The notes: generated from the letters alone by a model not told the origin. DNA of 36,917 bases from JANOYJ01 sp031373225 (GCA_031373225.1 JANMMM010000133.1:1-36917), one strand, 5' to 3'; shown: positions 7,109-14,979, counted from the first letter of the stretch. Made by a program: numbers and translations.

Positions 7109-7903
7109 ATGAATCTGTCGGCCAGCATAGCCCCGCATCTGCCCTTTCTGCGCCGTTATTCGCGCGCGCTCACCGGCGACCAGCAGAGCGGCGACTCCTA
7201 TGTGGCGGCGCTGTTGGAATCCGTCATTGCCGATCCAAGCGGCATGCAGTCGGCTGCCGACATCCGCGTCGCGCTGTTCCGGGATTTTTGCCGACTCTGG
7301 GAATCCGTGTCACTCAATATGAAGACGGGCCGTCCGTCGCAAAACTGGGAGGCCTCGGCTCAGCAGCACCTTGAGGCCATTTCACCTAAAGCGCGCGAGG
7401 CGTTTTTGCTCATGGCGGTTGAAGGCTTCAAGCCTGACGACATCTGCCACATCCTCGCCTGCCAGACAGACGAGGTCGCCCTCTTGCTGGCAGAGGCTTC
7501 CGCGACCATTACCCAGCAGGTGGCGACCGATGTCATGGTGATCGAAGACGAGCCGATCATTGCCATGGACATTGAGGAAATCCTGCAGTCGCTCGGCCAC
7601 CGCGTCACCGGAATCGCCCGCACCGAGCAGCAGGCGCTGGAGCTGGCGTCCAAGAAACGCCCAGGTCTTATCCTGGCGGACATCCAGCTGGCGGACGGCA
7701 GTTCGGGACTTGAGGCGGTGGGCAAGATATTGCGGCAGTTCGAGGTTCCGGTGATTTTCATCACCGCGTTTCCCGAGCGGCTTTTAACCGGCGAGCGCCC
7801 CGAGCCGACCTTTCTCATCACCAAGCCGTTCATGCCGGATATGGTCAAAGCGGTCATCAGCCAGGCGTTGTTTTTCGACACCAAGTCAAGGGTCGCAGCC
7901 TAG
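7109..7903 (+). CDS. phyR: PhyR, general stress response anti-anti-sigma response regulator
   Basis: The 264-residue protein has an N-terminal sigma-factor-like domain (about 1-125, opening MNLSASIAPHLPFLRRYSRA, which is diagnostic for PhyR) and a C-terminal receiver (about 137-255). The receiver carries the acidic triplet in IEDEP, the phospho-acceptor D191 in LADIQLADGSSG, a FITAFPE segment in place of the usual Thr region of this receiver subfamily, and Lys in ITKPF. When phosphorylated it opens and sequesters NepR, freeing EcfG. The ATG at 7109 has GAGGGGA upstream; an in-frame ATG at 7085 lacks support. The stop TAG belongs to the first bases of the MITE-like element at 7900-8171, so the C-terminus may have been set by that insertion. 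Confidence 0.95.
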   Translation: MNLSASIAPHLPFLRRYSRALTGDQQSGDSYVAALLESVIADPSGMQSAADIRVALFRDFCRLWESVSLNMKTGRPSQNWEASAQQHLEAISPKAREAFLLMAVEGFKPDDICHILACQTDEVALLLAEASATITQQVATDVMVIEDEPIIAMDIEEILQSLGHRVTGIARTEQQALELASKKRPGLILADIQLADGSSGLEAVGKILRQFEVPVIFITAFPERLLTGERPEPTFLITKPFMPDMVKAVISQALFFDTKSRVAA

Positions 7904-8171
7904 TGCATCGGTCGCTTAAATGGAATCACTCTGGTGGCCGCCAGCCCAAACCCGTCATTCCGGGGCCGCGAAGTGGAACCCGGAATCCAGAGTGGCGAAG
8001 ATCAAGGTTTCGCTCCTGCGCGCACCGGCTTCAAGCCAGCCAAACTGCTCATTTCAGCCGACTTGCCAGCATCCCATCTCTGGATTCCGGGTTCCACTTC
8101 GCGGCCCCGGAATGACGGCGAGAGGGAATGCGGTCGCCAAAGTGATCCCATTTTAGCGCCCGATGCTCTAG
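7900..8171. mobile_element. MITE-like long palindromic element
   Basis: The two ends are inverted copies of about 41 bases with 34 matches (7900-7940 and 8171-8131), both starting CTAG. Inside them lies a perfect 41-bp inverted repeat (7952-7992 and 8078-8118), with 85 bases in the middle. The element has no plausible gene; the frames crossing it are low-complexity products of the palindrome. Size, terminal inverted repeats and the TA-containing ends fit a non-autonomous miniature element, possibly mobilised by an IS630/Tc1-type transposase, which duplicates TA. It begins exactly at the phyR stop codon. Whether it is repeated elsewhere in the genome cannot be seen here. Confidence 0.7.
7952..8118. 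repeat. Perfect 41-bp inverted repeat (7952-7992 / 8078-8118)
   Basis: The left arm begins CCGTCATTCCGGGGCCGCG; the right arm is its exact complement over 41 bases. The spacer of 85 bases shows no long frame. RNA from either strand would form a very stable hairpin. Resemblance to REP-type palindromes with CGTCATTCCGG cores is noted. Confidence 0.9.
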
Positions 8172-8282
8172 TGGTCCGCTTCGGACGCTTAGAACCCTTA
8201 CCTGTAGGTTGTTCAGAGGACCGCGATGCGCACGATTCGCATTTTCAGTTCGTGCCAATTCCGGTAAATGGCGAACAAAATG

Positions 8283-8816
8283 CTATTTTCCTGGTCCGTT
8301 GACCGTCGCTGACCTTTCAGCAACGAACTGATCGGCGAAGCAGTTTCGAATCCTCTCGATAACCTTTGCGCTGCCCTCAAGTTCATACTTTTCATTGAAG
8401 CCGTCAGACGTGAGATCGATCGTGTGACCATTCTCGATGAGTCCCAACAGGGAGATATGGTCAAGGTCCGCGATCTCCAGAAGTGTCTGTTTCTTGGCTT
8501 CGGCCGTTATGCGAAGCCGGGGATAAAAATCGACCAGCGCAACCATGGCGTATCGGCGCGAATGTGGCAGGCGCCAACTGGGATTAGATAATTGCAGCTG
8601 CCAGCTCCCGTCTTTTCGTTTTGAGAGCGTGAACGCGGTGCCATCGCCGAACGTCGTGCTGGCCCAGCATTCTTCAAAATCCGAGCTGTCTGCACCGGTT
8701 TCGATGCCCCCATGCCAGCGGCCGTCGACAAACGGGATCGCAGGCACGTCCCTCGCATCGGCGAAAGTGGGCTGGAGACTTGTGAAAAATACCGCGGCGA
8801 ACAACCGATAGCGCAT
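8283..8816 (-). CDS. Hypothetical secreted protein, 177 residues
   Basis: I do not recognise the family. The N-terminus MRYRLFAAVFFTSLQPTFADA looks like a Sec signal peptide cleaved near residue 21, which predicts a periplasmic or secreted protein of about 155 residues. The mature part holds two Cys residues (in EECWAS and RNCFAD) that could pair. The ATG at 8816 is chosen because it places the signal peptide at the N-terminus; a GTG at 8846 would add ten residues. Fewer GC-rich codons than in the neighbours suggest a different history, but this is an impression. No EcfG site is visible upstream. It lies between the MITE-like element and the 100-residue stress gene. Confidence 0.7.
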   Translation of the reverse strand: MRYRLFAAVFFTSLQPTFADARDVPAIPFVDGRWHGGIETGADSSDFEECWASTTFGDGTAFTLSKRKDGSWQLQLSNPSWRLPHSRRYAMVALVDFYPRLRITAEAKKQTLLEIADLDHISLLGLIENGHTIDLTSDGFNEKYELEGSAKVIERIRNCFADQFVAERSATVNGPGK

Positions 8817-8928
8817 TGCCAAAAGTCTTCCGGGAGTTGGTTTCACTTAAGTTGCTTGATGAGCCTAAGCCTTGAACCCTCAGGATTGCAATGGCGGTAA
8901 TCCATTAGCACATTCGCCCTGGCAGGCG

Positions 8929-8953
8929 GGAACCATTCCTTCGCCCCAGCGTT
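8929..8953 (+). promoter_or_regulatory. EcfG-type promoter of the 100-residue gene
   Basis: GGAAC (8929-8933), 16 bases, CGTT (8950-8953), an exact consensus match 90 bases before the start at 9044. Confidence 0.75.
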
Positions 8954-9043
8954 TCAACCCCATGCCGGACGCATGTCCGGACAATCACCGACATATGGCT
9001 GAAAAACGCCTGAGTACCGCACCGGAGGCAGAAGGAGAACGAG

Positions 9044-9346
9044 ATGTATTCCGCAAAAGACTATGACCAAGCCTTGCTGACGCCGGAGAGCATTTTCACC
9101 GATCCAATGGATGTGGTGGAAACAGATTCCCTGACGCCTGAGCAGAAAATGACGGTGCTTAAGCGCTGGGAAGCCAATTCCAAAGACCTCGAGGTGGCAT
9201 CCAGCGAAAGCATGACCGGCGGGGAGCGCTCGCGTTTGGATGAGGTTGGAGCCGCGATTGCGGAACTGATGAAGAATGAGACTGTTGACGAAAACAGCGT
9301 CGTGCAAGTGCAGGCCAGTCCTTCGGCCAGCGCGCCCGCTCCTTGA
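9044..9346 (+). CDS. Small acidic stress-associated protein, 100 residues
   Basis: The protein contains a segment of the type found in small hypothetical proteins of Rhizobiales: IFTDPMDVVETDSLTPEQKM followed by VLKRWEANSKDLEVAS (about residues 17-55), then a helix ending AAIAELMKNE. The pattern 'DP-D-V-....LT-EQK--VL-RWE-D--EL-VA' is one I recall from uncharacterised stress-related proteins; no molecular function is known. It is soluble and acidic with a Ser/Ala/Pro-rich tail. AGGAGAACGAG precedes the ATG. An exact EcfG promoter lies upstream and a strong terminator follows at 9380, so it is a single-gene unit. Confidence 0.8.
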   Translation: MYSAKDYDQALLTPESIFTDPMDVVETDSLTPEQKMTVLKRWEANSKDLEVASSESMTGGERSRLDEVGAAIAELMKNETVDENSVVQVQASPSASAPAP

Positions 9347-9379
9347 TCGCGTCTGCGAGGCATTTGATGACTGACCGGG

Positions 9380-9405
9380 AAGGCGGGCATTTATGTCCGC
9401 CTTTT
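9380..9405. terminator. Bidirectional rho-independent terminator
   Basis: A 10-bp stem (9380-9389 / 9394-9403, AAGGCGGGCA with TGTCCGCCTT) closes a four-base loop. It is followed by T-runs on plus and, because the stem starts with AA, partly on minus. It sits between the convergent 100-residue gene and galU. Confidence 0.75.
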
Positions 9406-9437
9406 CGCGTTGATATCGGACAACCGCAGTTGCGCCT

Positions 9438-10397
9438 TCAAGCCGCCGCCCGCCTTCTGGCGACAGGCGTGCCTGCAATCTCCAACGGGTTCATTTGAGA
9501 TAAAGCCTCGGCGGCGGGGTGACGCAGCAGCAGCTTTTCCAGCCCGGCTCGGAAGGCCGGCCCCAGATCTTCGCGCATCAATCCGTAAGCGGCGTTCGCC
9601 AGCAGGAAGCCGAGCTTGTCGCCGCAGTCAAACGTCACGCCCTCATACTTGCAGCCCCAGAACGGCTGGTCCGCCATCAGCGCGATCATCGCATCGGTCA
9701 GCTGAATTTCGCCGCCTGCGCCGGGTTCGGCGGATTCGATTTTGCCGAAAATCTGAGGCTGCAAAATATAGCGGCCCGAAATAATGTGGTTGGACGGCGC
9801 GTGCTCGCGGGAGGGCTTTTCGACCATGCCGGTGATCGACAACGCCAGACCATCCGTTCGGCTGAACCCGACGACGCCGTAGCGGCTGACATCCGACCAC
9901 GGCACTTCCTCGACCGCAATGACGTTGCCGCCGCCCGTTTCGGCATAGACGTCCATCATCTGCTTCAGACAGCCCGGCTCCGACTGCATCACCATGTCCG
10001 GCAGCAGCAGCGCGAACGGCTCGTCGCCGATCATGTTGCGGGCGCACCAAACCGCATGGCCGAGGCCGAGCGGCTCCTGCTGCCGCGTGAAACTGGTCTG
10101 CCCCGCGCTGGGCAGGTCGTTTTCAAGAAGATCAAGCTCTTCGGACTTGCCGCGTTTGCGCAGGACGGCCTCAAGCTCGGTTTGCTTGTCGAAATGGTCC
10201 TCAATGGCGCTTTTGTTGCGGCCTGTGACAAAGACAAAATGCTCAATCCCCGCCTCCCTTGCCTCATCGACCGCCATCTGGATCACCGGCCGGTCGACAA
10301 TGGTCAGCATTTCCTTGGGGATCGCCTTGGTCGCGGGCAGGAACCGTGTGCCAAGCCCGGCGACAGGAAACACGGCTTTTCTGATGCGCTGGGGCAT
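9438..10397 (-). CDS. galU: UTP--glucose-1-phosphate uridylyltransferase
   Basis: The 319-residue enzyme makes UDP-glucose from UTP and glucose-1-phosphate. The nucleotide-binding signature FPVAGLGTRFLPATKAIPKE lies at residues 8-27, followed by IVDRPVIQ, LGLGHAVWCARNMIGDEPFA, LLPDMV and VEKP motifs typical of bacterial GalU. Length is normal. The ATG at 10397 is chosen because it directly precedes the conserved N-terminus, although its ribosome site is weak. An exact EcfG promoter lies 71 bases upstream, back-to-back with that of the divergent 10597 operon. UDP-glucose is the donor used by the NdvB-type synthase encoded at 15869-24367, so both may be raised together under stress. Confidence 0.93.
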   Translation of the reverse strand: MPQRIRKAVFPVAGLGTRFLPATKAIPKEMLTIVDRPVIQMAVDEAREAGIEHFVFVTGRNKSAIEDHFDKQTELEAVLRKRGKSEELDLLENDLPSAGQTSFTRQQEPLGLGHAVWCARNMIGDEPFALLLPDMVMQSEPGCLKQMMDVYAETGGGNVIAVEEVPWSDVSRYGVVGFSRTDGLALSITGMVEKPSREHAPSNHIISGRYILQPQIFGKIESAEPGAGGEIQLTDAMIALMADQPFWGCKYEGVTFDCGDKLGFLLANAAYGLMREDLGPAFRAGLEKLLLRHPAAEALSQMNPLEIAGTPVARRRAAA

Positions 10398-10467
10398 GGC
10401 TGGGCACTTTCGGAAACGGGTTGAAAATAGGGTGACCGGCAAAGCTCTGAACTGCCAGAGTGTGGAA

Positions 10468-10492
10468 AACGCCTTCGAGGCTTTTTTGTTCC
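10468..10492 (-). promoter_or_regulatory. EcfG-type promoter of galU
   Basis: On minus, GGAAC (10492-10488), 16 bases, CGTT (10471-10468), an exact consensus match upstream of galU. Confidence 0.75.
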
Positions 10493-10501
10493 GGCTGCTG
10501 C

Positions 10502-10526
10502 GGAACCTAACTTGGCGTCACGCGTT
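10502..10526 (+). promoter_or_regulatory. EcfG-type promoter of the 10597-11608 operon
   Basis: GGAAC (10502-10506), 16 bases, CGTT (10523-10526), an exact consensus match 70 bases before the first gene. Its -35 is only nine bases from the -35 of the divergent galU promoter. Confidence 0.8.
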
Positions 10527-10596
10527 AAAGCCACAAGCCCGCCTGCGGCGCAGACCAGTATTTGACGCCCGTCAGGGCAAACAGGAGTGAAACACA

Positions 10597-10911
10597 ATGA
10601 ACGCTGCCAAGAACACGGACAACGACTTTAATGCCCTGCGCGATGACCTTGCCGCTTTGAAGGGCGACATGGCCAGCCTGATCTCGCATATGAGCGACCG
10701 TGCCGCCAGCGGCGCGCAGAGCGCGGCAAATGGCGCGCAGAGCGCGCTGGGAATGATGGACGAGCGGGCGCGCGACGCCCTGCGCAGCGCCACAGCCGAA
10801 GGCGACAGAGCTGTGAAGGCAATGGGCCAGAAGGTCGAGGAGCAGCCGGTCACGGCGTTGTTGATCGCGCTGGGCATCGGCTATATCGGCGGCCGTCTTC
10901 TGGCGCGCTGA
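10597..10911 (+). CDS. DUF883/ElaB-YqjD-like membrane-anchored protein
   Basis: The 104-residue protein has a long amphipathic, probably coiled-coil N-terminal part (about 8-75, starting FNALRDDLAALKGDMASLIS) and a C-terminal hydrophobic anchor (LLIALGIGYIGGRLLAR). This is the layout of DUF883 proteins such as ElaB and YqjD, which tether ribosomes to the inner membrane in stationary-phase E. coli. Whether that role applies here is unknown. AGGAG lies nine bases before the ATG. It is the first gene of an EcfG-driven operon and its stop overlaps the next start by one base (TGATG at 10909-10913). Confidence 0.82.
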   Translation: MNAAKNTDNDFNALRDDLAALKGDMASLISHMSDRAASGAQSAANGAQSALGMMDERARDALRSATAEGDRAVKAMGQKVEEQPVTALLIALGIGYIGGRLLAR

Positions 10912-11327
10912 TGGTCCGGAACCTCATCACCGTCGCGGCGGCGCTGACCGAAAACCGGCTGGCCCGCCATGGGCGTGAAGCGGCCGGCAAGGCCGCAATC
11001 GTCGCTGGAGCCGCGTTCATCGCGTCAGTCAGCGCCATGGCCGCCATTGGCTGCGCCCTCTGGGCACTGTGGGTCTATGCGCTGCCAATGGCAGGCCCGG
11101 TCGGCGCACCGCTGATTGTGGCCGCTGCGCTTCTCTCCATCTGCCTCGCGGCATTGGCTGCGGCCCGGCAATCGCTTCGGCCCCGCAGGCGCCACATGCG
11201 CGCTCAGTCATTGTCGAGCGCTGGCGCGAGCCTGAGCCATGAAGCTTCGGCCCTGTTCAAGGACCAAAAGACCGCGCTTCTTCTCAGCGCAGTGCTGGCA
11301 GGCGTGATGGCCGGCAGCAGAAAGTAG
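10911..11327 (+). CDS. Phage-holin-like / superfamily III membrane protein
   Basis: The 138-residue protein has two adjacent hydrophobic helices (about 27-58 and 62-85), a basic stretch (RQSLRPRRRHMRAQ), and a hydrophobic C-terminus (ALLLSAVLAGVMAG). Proteins of this kind next to DUF883 genes are usually labelled 'phage holin family' (Phage_holin_3_6), although they are not phage genes. The role is probably in the envelope under stress. The start overlaps the preceding stop by one base, so the two proteins are likely made in a fixed ratio. The same pairing with YqjD-type proteins is known from enterobacterial yqjD-yqjE. Confidence 0.75.
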   Translation: MVRNLITVAAALTENRLARHGREAAGKAAIVAGAAFIASVSAMAAIGCALWALWVYALPMAGPVGAPLIVAAALLSICLAALAAARQSLRPRRRHMRAQSLSSAGASLSHEASALFKDQKTALLLSAVLAGVMAGSRK

Positions 11328-11356
11328 CTGCGTTTCGCAATTGAAAGGCAAAGCCG

Positions 11357-11608
11357 ATGATCAAGACAAAGCCAAAAGAGACCCAGTTCGAAGAAATCGC
11401 GAAGCAGGCGCTGCCTGGCAAGGCCGCCTTACCCGACAACGGCCGCCTGCCGTCGAAAGGCAGGCACGACGCTGTGCCGGTCAAGCCGGCGCTGAAGCAG
11501 GACGCCGCGAAGAAAGTGTTTCAGGAGGGCGTCACCGGCAAGGATCATGGCGCGGATGAGGCGATGGCGAAACTGCCGCACATCAATGTTCCGGGCAACG
11601 GCGGGTAA
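11357..11608 (+). CDS. Hypothetical Lys/Pro-rich soluble protein, 83 residues
   Basis: The protein opens MIKTKPKETQFEEIAKQALP and ends with PHINVPGNGG. It has many Lys, Ala, Pro and Asp residues and no hydrophobic helix, so it is probably soluble and partly disordered. I recognise no family. AAAGG is upstream of the ATG at 11357. It follows the holin-like gene by 29 bases and is the last gene of the EcfG-driven operon. A paralogous flavour with the 56-residue protein at 3034 (both Lys/Pro/Ala-rich) is only compositional. Confidence 0.7.
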   Translation: MIKTKPKETQFEEIAKQALPGKAALPDNGRLPSKGRHDAVPVKPALKQDAAKKVFQEGVTGKDHGADEAMAKLPHINVPGNGG

Positions 11609-11637
11609 TCCAATCCTGCCCCTGGCGGCAGATGCCG

Positions 11638-12678
11638 CTATGCCGCAGTTGGCAGTTTGGATTCGAACGTGGCCCGCGTCACAGTGACCGTCGTGCCGTC
11701 GCCGCCGGTGACGGTCTCCACTGTACCTTCAAGCTGCTGCGCAAGCGCCTTGACTAGCGTCGTTCCAAGTCCGGCCTGCTTTTTGCTCAGGTTCGGCGGA
11801 ATGCCGCCGCCATTGTCGGAAATTGAAAGCTTCCAGTCGTCACCCTTGACTTCATAGCCCACCAAAACGCGGCCGTCCTTCACATCGGCTGTGAAGGCAT
11901 GCTTGAGCGCGTTCATAACCAGCTCTGTCACGATCAGGCCAATGCTGACCGCCTGCTCGGAATGCACAGCGCCGCCGTCTGCGACGACCTTTAACGTGAC
12001 TGGGCCGTTTTCGCGGATCATTGAGGATGCCAGCGTTTCGCACAGTTTGGTCAAATAGGCGTCGACCTCGATGAGTTCGCCCTTGCCGGTCGCCTTGAGA
12101 TGTTGCTGCAGCGTCGCGACGGACATGACGCGCCGGTGCGCGTCTTCCAGATGGCCGCGCGATTCTTCGGATTGGACCGACCGGGATTTCAACATCAGGA
12201 TGCTGGCGACAATTTGCAGACTGTTGGCGACGCGGTGGCTCATCTCCGAGAGCAGCATGTCCTTCTGCTCGCTGACAAGCGCGAGCTGCCGCTCAACGGC
12301 GCGGCGTTCCGTGATATCCTCAATCGCCAGAAGAATTGTTGTGTTCTGATCGCCCTTATAAAACACCTTGCGGGCGTTGAGCAGCATGACGCGGTGTCCG
12401 ATGTCCGGAAAATGCTGCTCAACTTCAAAATGGTCCATGACGCCGCGTTCCGGCACAATGCGGTCGAGCAGTTCACGCAGAGCCGGGCCGTTCCATCCGC
12501 CTGAACCCAGATCATAGAGCTTGCGCCCCATGGTTTCTTCAGCTGTCGTTTCAAAAGTCGAATAAAACGAGCGGCTGGCGGCGAGAATCTGCAAGTCGCC
12601 GCCAAGCACCAGAAGTGGGTCACGCACGGTGTCCACCATGGCTTGAGCCAGCGTCAGACCGTCCTCGATGGTATCCAT
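11638..12678 (-). CDS. PAS-domain sensor histidine kinase, HisKA_2 family
   Basis: The 346-residue protein has one PAS/PAC domain (about 12-130, ending IEDITERRAVERQLALVSEQ), a HisKA_2 dimer region with the phosphorylated His at H148 (EMSHRVANSLQIV), and an HATPase with N box (TELVMNALKHAF), G1 (ISDNGGGIP) and G2 (GLGTTLVKALAQQLEG) motifs. HisKA_2/HWE kinases are the usual phosphodonors of PhyR, so this is a candidate GSR kinase. It has no signal peptide or membrane helices and should sense a cytoplasmic cue. The ATG at 12678 (MDTIEDGL) follows GGGG; a TTG five codons upstream is less likely. No EcfG site was found before it. Confidence 0.9.
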   Translation of the reverse strand: MDTIEDGLTLAQAMVDTVRDPLLVLGGDLQILAASRSFYSTFETTAEETMGRKLYDLGSGGWNGPALRELLDRIVPERGVMDHFEVEQHFPDIGHRVMLLNARKVFYKGDQNTTILLAIEDITERRAVERQLALVSEQKDMLLSEMSHRVANSLQIVASILMLKSRSVQSEESRGHLEDAHRRVMSVATLQQHLKATGKGELIEVDAYLTKLCETLASSMIRENGPVTLKVVADGGAVHSEQAVSIGLIVTELVMNALKHAFTADVKDGRVLVGYEVKGDDWKLSISDNGGGIPPNLSKKQAGLGTTLVKALAQQLEGTVETVTGGDGTTVTVTRATFESKLPTAA

Positions 12679-12815
12679 GCAGGCCCCGGTCAATCAGCGA
12701 GTTCTCTAATTGGAACATCCTATAACTGTTGCACGGGAATAACAAAATTAATCGCCCTGATATTGAAATTAATCACAAAACATCCATATACCATCCAACA
12801 GGATGGAAATTGGCT

Positions 12816-13235
12816 ATGGCGCTGGAAATTCAACGCATCAATGACCGCTCAAGCGAAAGCGAAAAGATCACGATCAATCTCGGTTACGTAGATCTTGGCC
12901 ATATCGATCTTCTGGTGCAGGACGGGTTCTATTCCAACCGGACAGATTTCATCCGCACCGCGATCCGAAATTTGCTGAACAATCACGCCGAGCAGGCAAA
13001 AAAGCTGATTGTGCGCCAGACGCTTGATCTTGGCCTGCGCCGCTACACAAAAGCCGATCTGGAAGCCGTGAAAGCGTCCGGCGGCAGCCTGAGCATTAAA
13101 GTGCTTGGGCTGGTGACCATCGACGGGGATGTGCCGCCGTCACTGGCGCTTGAGACCATCCAGTCCATCACAGTGCTCGGCGCTCTGCATGCGGGCAAAG
13201 ACGTGAAAGCCGCCCTGTCCGGGCGGATCAATTGA
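12816..13235 (+). CDS. Ribbon-helix-helix (CopG-like) protein
   Basis: The 139-residue protein has a probable ribbon-helix-helix fold at about residues 15-60: a beta strand ITINLGYVDLGHIDLLV, then SNRTDFIRTAIRNLLNNHAE. The second half (GGSLSIKVLGLVTIDGDVPP onward) resembles an effector or oligomerisation domain found in longer CopG-like proteins. It should bind DNA as a dimer. It lies directly upstream of the PHB-depolymerase-type esterase gene, a pairing that occurs in Rhizobiales, and may regulate it. The ATG at 12816 has only a weak ribosome site. The DNA before it (12700-12815) is AT-rich. Confidence 0.78.
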   Translation: MALEIQRINDRSSESEKITINLGYVDLGHIDLLVQDGFYSNRTDFIRTAIRNLLNNHAEQAKKLIVRQTLDLGLRRYTKADLEAVKASGGSLSIKVLGLVTIDGDVPPSLALETIQSITVLGALHAGKDVKAALSGRIN

Positions 13236-13273
13236 TCCGCAATCCTGCGACTTCCTATTTGAGGCCCTGTGTA

Positions 13274-14353
13274 GTGAACTTTGACATTAAAAATGCCATG
13301 GCGTCCGCCCTGCGGCTGACCCGATCCGGCCGCGTTGCAGATGCGACGGCTGCAATTCAGCAGGCCCTGGCGGCCAAGCGCGCCAAGCCGGATGAATCGC
13401 GCCAGCGCCACCCTCTCGGCGAGTCGGTCAAAACGCTGCGCAGTGTCAGACATCGCGCGCCGGAAGGGCGCAGCGGCGGAGCCGCAAAGTCGTCAGTATC
13501 GCCAAATGTGTTCGACGGCGCGCGGTTTCAGGTGAGACAGTTTTCCTGCCATGCCGGCAAGCGTGACTACAAGCTGTATCTGCCCGTGCATCAGCCGCAG
13601 GGACGGCGGCCGCTGCTGGTGATGCTGCATGGCTGCACCCAGAACGCCGACGATTTTGCCGCCGGCACACGGATGAACGAGCTTGCGGAAAGCTTTGGCA
13701 TGCTCGTCGCCTATCCGGTCCAGACAAAGAGGGCCAATCCTTCCGCCTGCTGGAACTGGTTCAATTCGGGAGATCAGCAGCGCGGCGCAGGCGAGCCCGC
13801 CATTCTTGCAGGCATTACACAAGAGATTGCCGCAGAACACAAGATTGATCCAACCCGGATATACATCGCAGGACTGTCTGCCGGAGGAGCGATGGCGATG
13901 GTCATGGGCGCGTCCTACCCTGAGCTTTATTCCGGGATCGGCGTGCATTCCGGGCTGCCGTATCAATCCGCCAATGACGTGATGTCCGCCTTTGGCGCGA
14001 TGCAGGGCGGTCCGTCAAAAACCGGTCCGCAGCCGCAGCTCCGCACGATCATCTTCCATGGTGACGCCGACAAAACCGTGCATCCGGCAAACGCGGACAA
14101 AATTGCTGAGGCAAGGCAAAATTCTGGCAAGAAAACCATGGCCACCGGAAAGGCGGCTGCGCCCGGCGGGCGCAGCTATACCCGCACCGTCAGACACGGC
14201 AAAGATGGTGCGCCAACGGTGGAGCAATGGATCATCCAGGGGGCCGGCCACGCGTGGGCGGGCGGCAGCGCGGACGGCAGCTACACCGATCCGAAAGGGC
14301 CGGACGCGTCTGCGGAGATGCTGCGTTTCTTTCTGTCGGAAGAGGTGTCTTGA
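13274..14353 (+). CDS. PHB-depolymerase-type esterase (alpha/beta hydrolase)
   Basis: The protein of about 359 residues belongs to the PHB depolymerase esterase family (alpha/beta hydrolase). It has the oxyanion region LLVMLHGCTQNADDFAAG (near 117-135), the nucleophile motif GLSAGG with Ser near 200, an Asp candidate in FHGDADKTVHPAN (near 263), and the His in GAGHAWAGG (near 326). The first 75 residues are a basic extension with no signal peptide, so it is probably cytoplasmic or uses another export route. Substrates may be polyhydroxyalkanoate oligomers or carboxyl esters. The GTG at 13274 is preferred, with GAGG upstream and VNFDIKNAMASALRLTRSGR matching the usual N-terminus; ATG 13298 is the alternative. 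Confidence 0.85.
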   Translation: MNFDIKNAMASALRLTRSGRVADATAAIQQALAAKRAKPDESRQRHPLGESVKTLRSVRHRAPEGRSGGAAKSSVSPNVFDGARFQVRQFSCHAGKRDYKLYLPVHQPQGRRPLLVMLHGCTQNADDFAAGTRMNELAESFGMLVAYPVQTKRANPSACWNWFNSGDQQRGAGEPAILAGITQEIAAEHKIDPTRIYIAGLSAGGAMAMVMGASYPELYSGIGVHSGLPYQSANDVMSAFGAMQGGPSKTGPQPQLRTIIFHGDADKTVHPANADKIAEARQNSGKKTMATGKAAAPGGRSYTRTVRHGKDGAPTVEQWIIQGAGHAWAGGSADGSYTDPKGPDASAEMLRFFLSEEVS

Positions 14354-14406
14354 AACCGGACTGAGAAGAGTGGGCGGACACTGGCATTCAATCTTCGAAC
14401 AATAAA

Positions 14407-14430
14407 GCGCCGCCACTAATCTGGCGACGC
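14407..14430. terminator. Possible terminator between convergent genes
   Basis: A 9-bp stem with one mismatch (14407-14415 / 14422-14430, GCGCCGCCA with TGGCGACGC) and a six-base loop lies between the esterase and BA14K genes. On the minus side it is followed by a T-rich stretch, so it more likely ends the BA14K transcript. Confidence 0.35.
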
Positions 14431-14456
14431 CTCATAAGCTTAGTTCAGGTCACTGC

Positions 14457-14882
14457 TTAGCCGTAAGGAGAGTAGCAAACCCGGCGGCCGCCGTTGTACG
14501 GCTGGTATGAATTGCTTGATGCACGATACGACCGGTAACGGTCATAGCACCATTCCACATGCGCGCTGTTGCGTCGTCCAATGCGCGGACCGTCAAGCGC
14601 CTGACCGATTATAATGGCCCCGAGAAACGCCGCCTCTGGGAACCAGAAGCCGTTATATTCGCGCAACCCGCGCCGCTGCTGCCTGAATCCGCGGTTGCCG
14701 TTGAGAAATACCCGGTTGCCCTGGCGCTCAAAGCGGTTGCGGTGATCGACATTGATGACGTCGCTCACAAAAGGCTTTGCCGTTGGAATCGGAATTGGCC
14801 CTGCCGCCGCCGGAGCCGCCGCGCCGCCGAGAATCGCCGCCGCGAGTGTCAAGTTTGTTAGTAGTCTCATTGTTCGTGTCAT
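14457..14882 (-). CDS. BA14K family periplasmic/outer-surface protein
   Basis: The 141-residue protein has a signal peptide (about 1-26, MTRTMRLLTNLTLAAAILGG then APAAAG), a basic Arg/Asn-rich middle, a short hydrophobic segment (FLGAIIIGQALDG), and the diagnostic BA14K C-terminus: HVEWCYDRYRSYRASSNSYQ followed by PYNGGRRVCYSPYG. BA14K proteins are immunoreactive lectin-like surface proteins first described in Brucella. The ATG at 14882 has AGGA eight bases upstream. An exact EcfG promoter lies about 98 bases upstream, divergent to that of the CHRD gene, so stress control is likely. Confidence 0.88.
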   Translation of the reverse strand: MTRTMRLLTNLTLAAAILGGAAAPAAAGPIPIPTAKPFVSDVINVDHRNRFERQGNRVFLNGNRGFRQQRRGLREYNGFWFPEAAFLGAIIIGQALDGPRIGRRNSAHVEWCYDRYRSYRASSNSYQPYNGGRRVCYSPYG

Positions 14883-14979
14883 GATGTTTTCCTTTATGGG
14901 GGAAGTTACGCGTCTTGGCTTGTGCCCAACACTTCGGAAGAACGGCGAGCCGTGACATCGGCCCATGTCATGGAAACAG

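Noticed and set aside
7976..8000. GGAAC within the MITE-like palindrome
   Set aside because: It is followed after 16 bases by CGAA, points at no gene, and is part of the repeat arm.
8226..8245. Short hairpin ATGCG/CGCAT followed by TTTT downstream of the MITE-like element
   Set aside because: The stem is only five base pairs and too weak to call a terminator.
12712..12737. GGAAC followed after 17 bases by CGGG, upstream of the ribbon-helix-helix gene
   Set aside because: Two of four -10 bases differ from CGTT, so it was not counted as an EcfG promoter.
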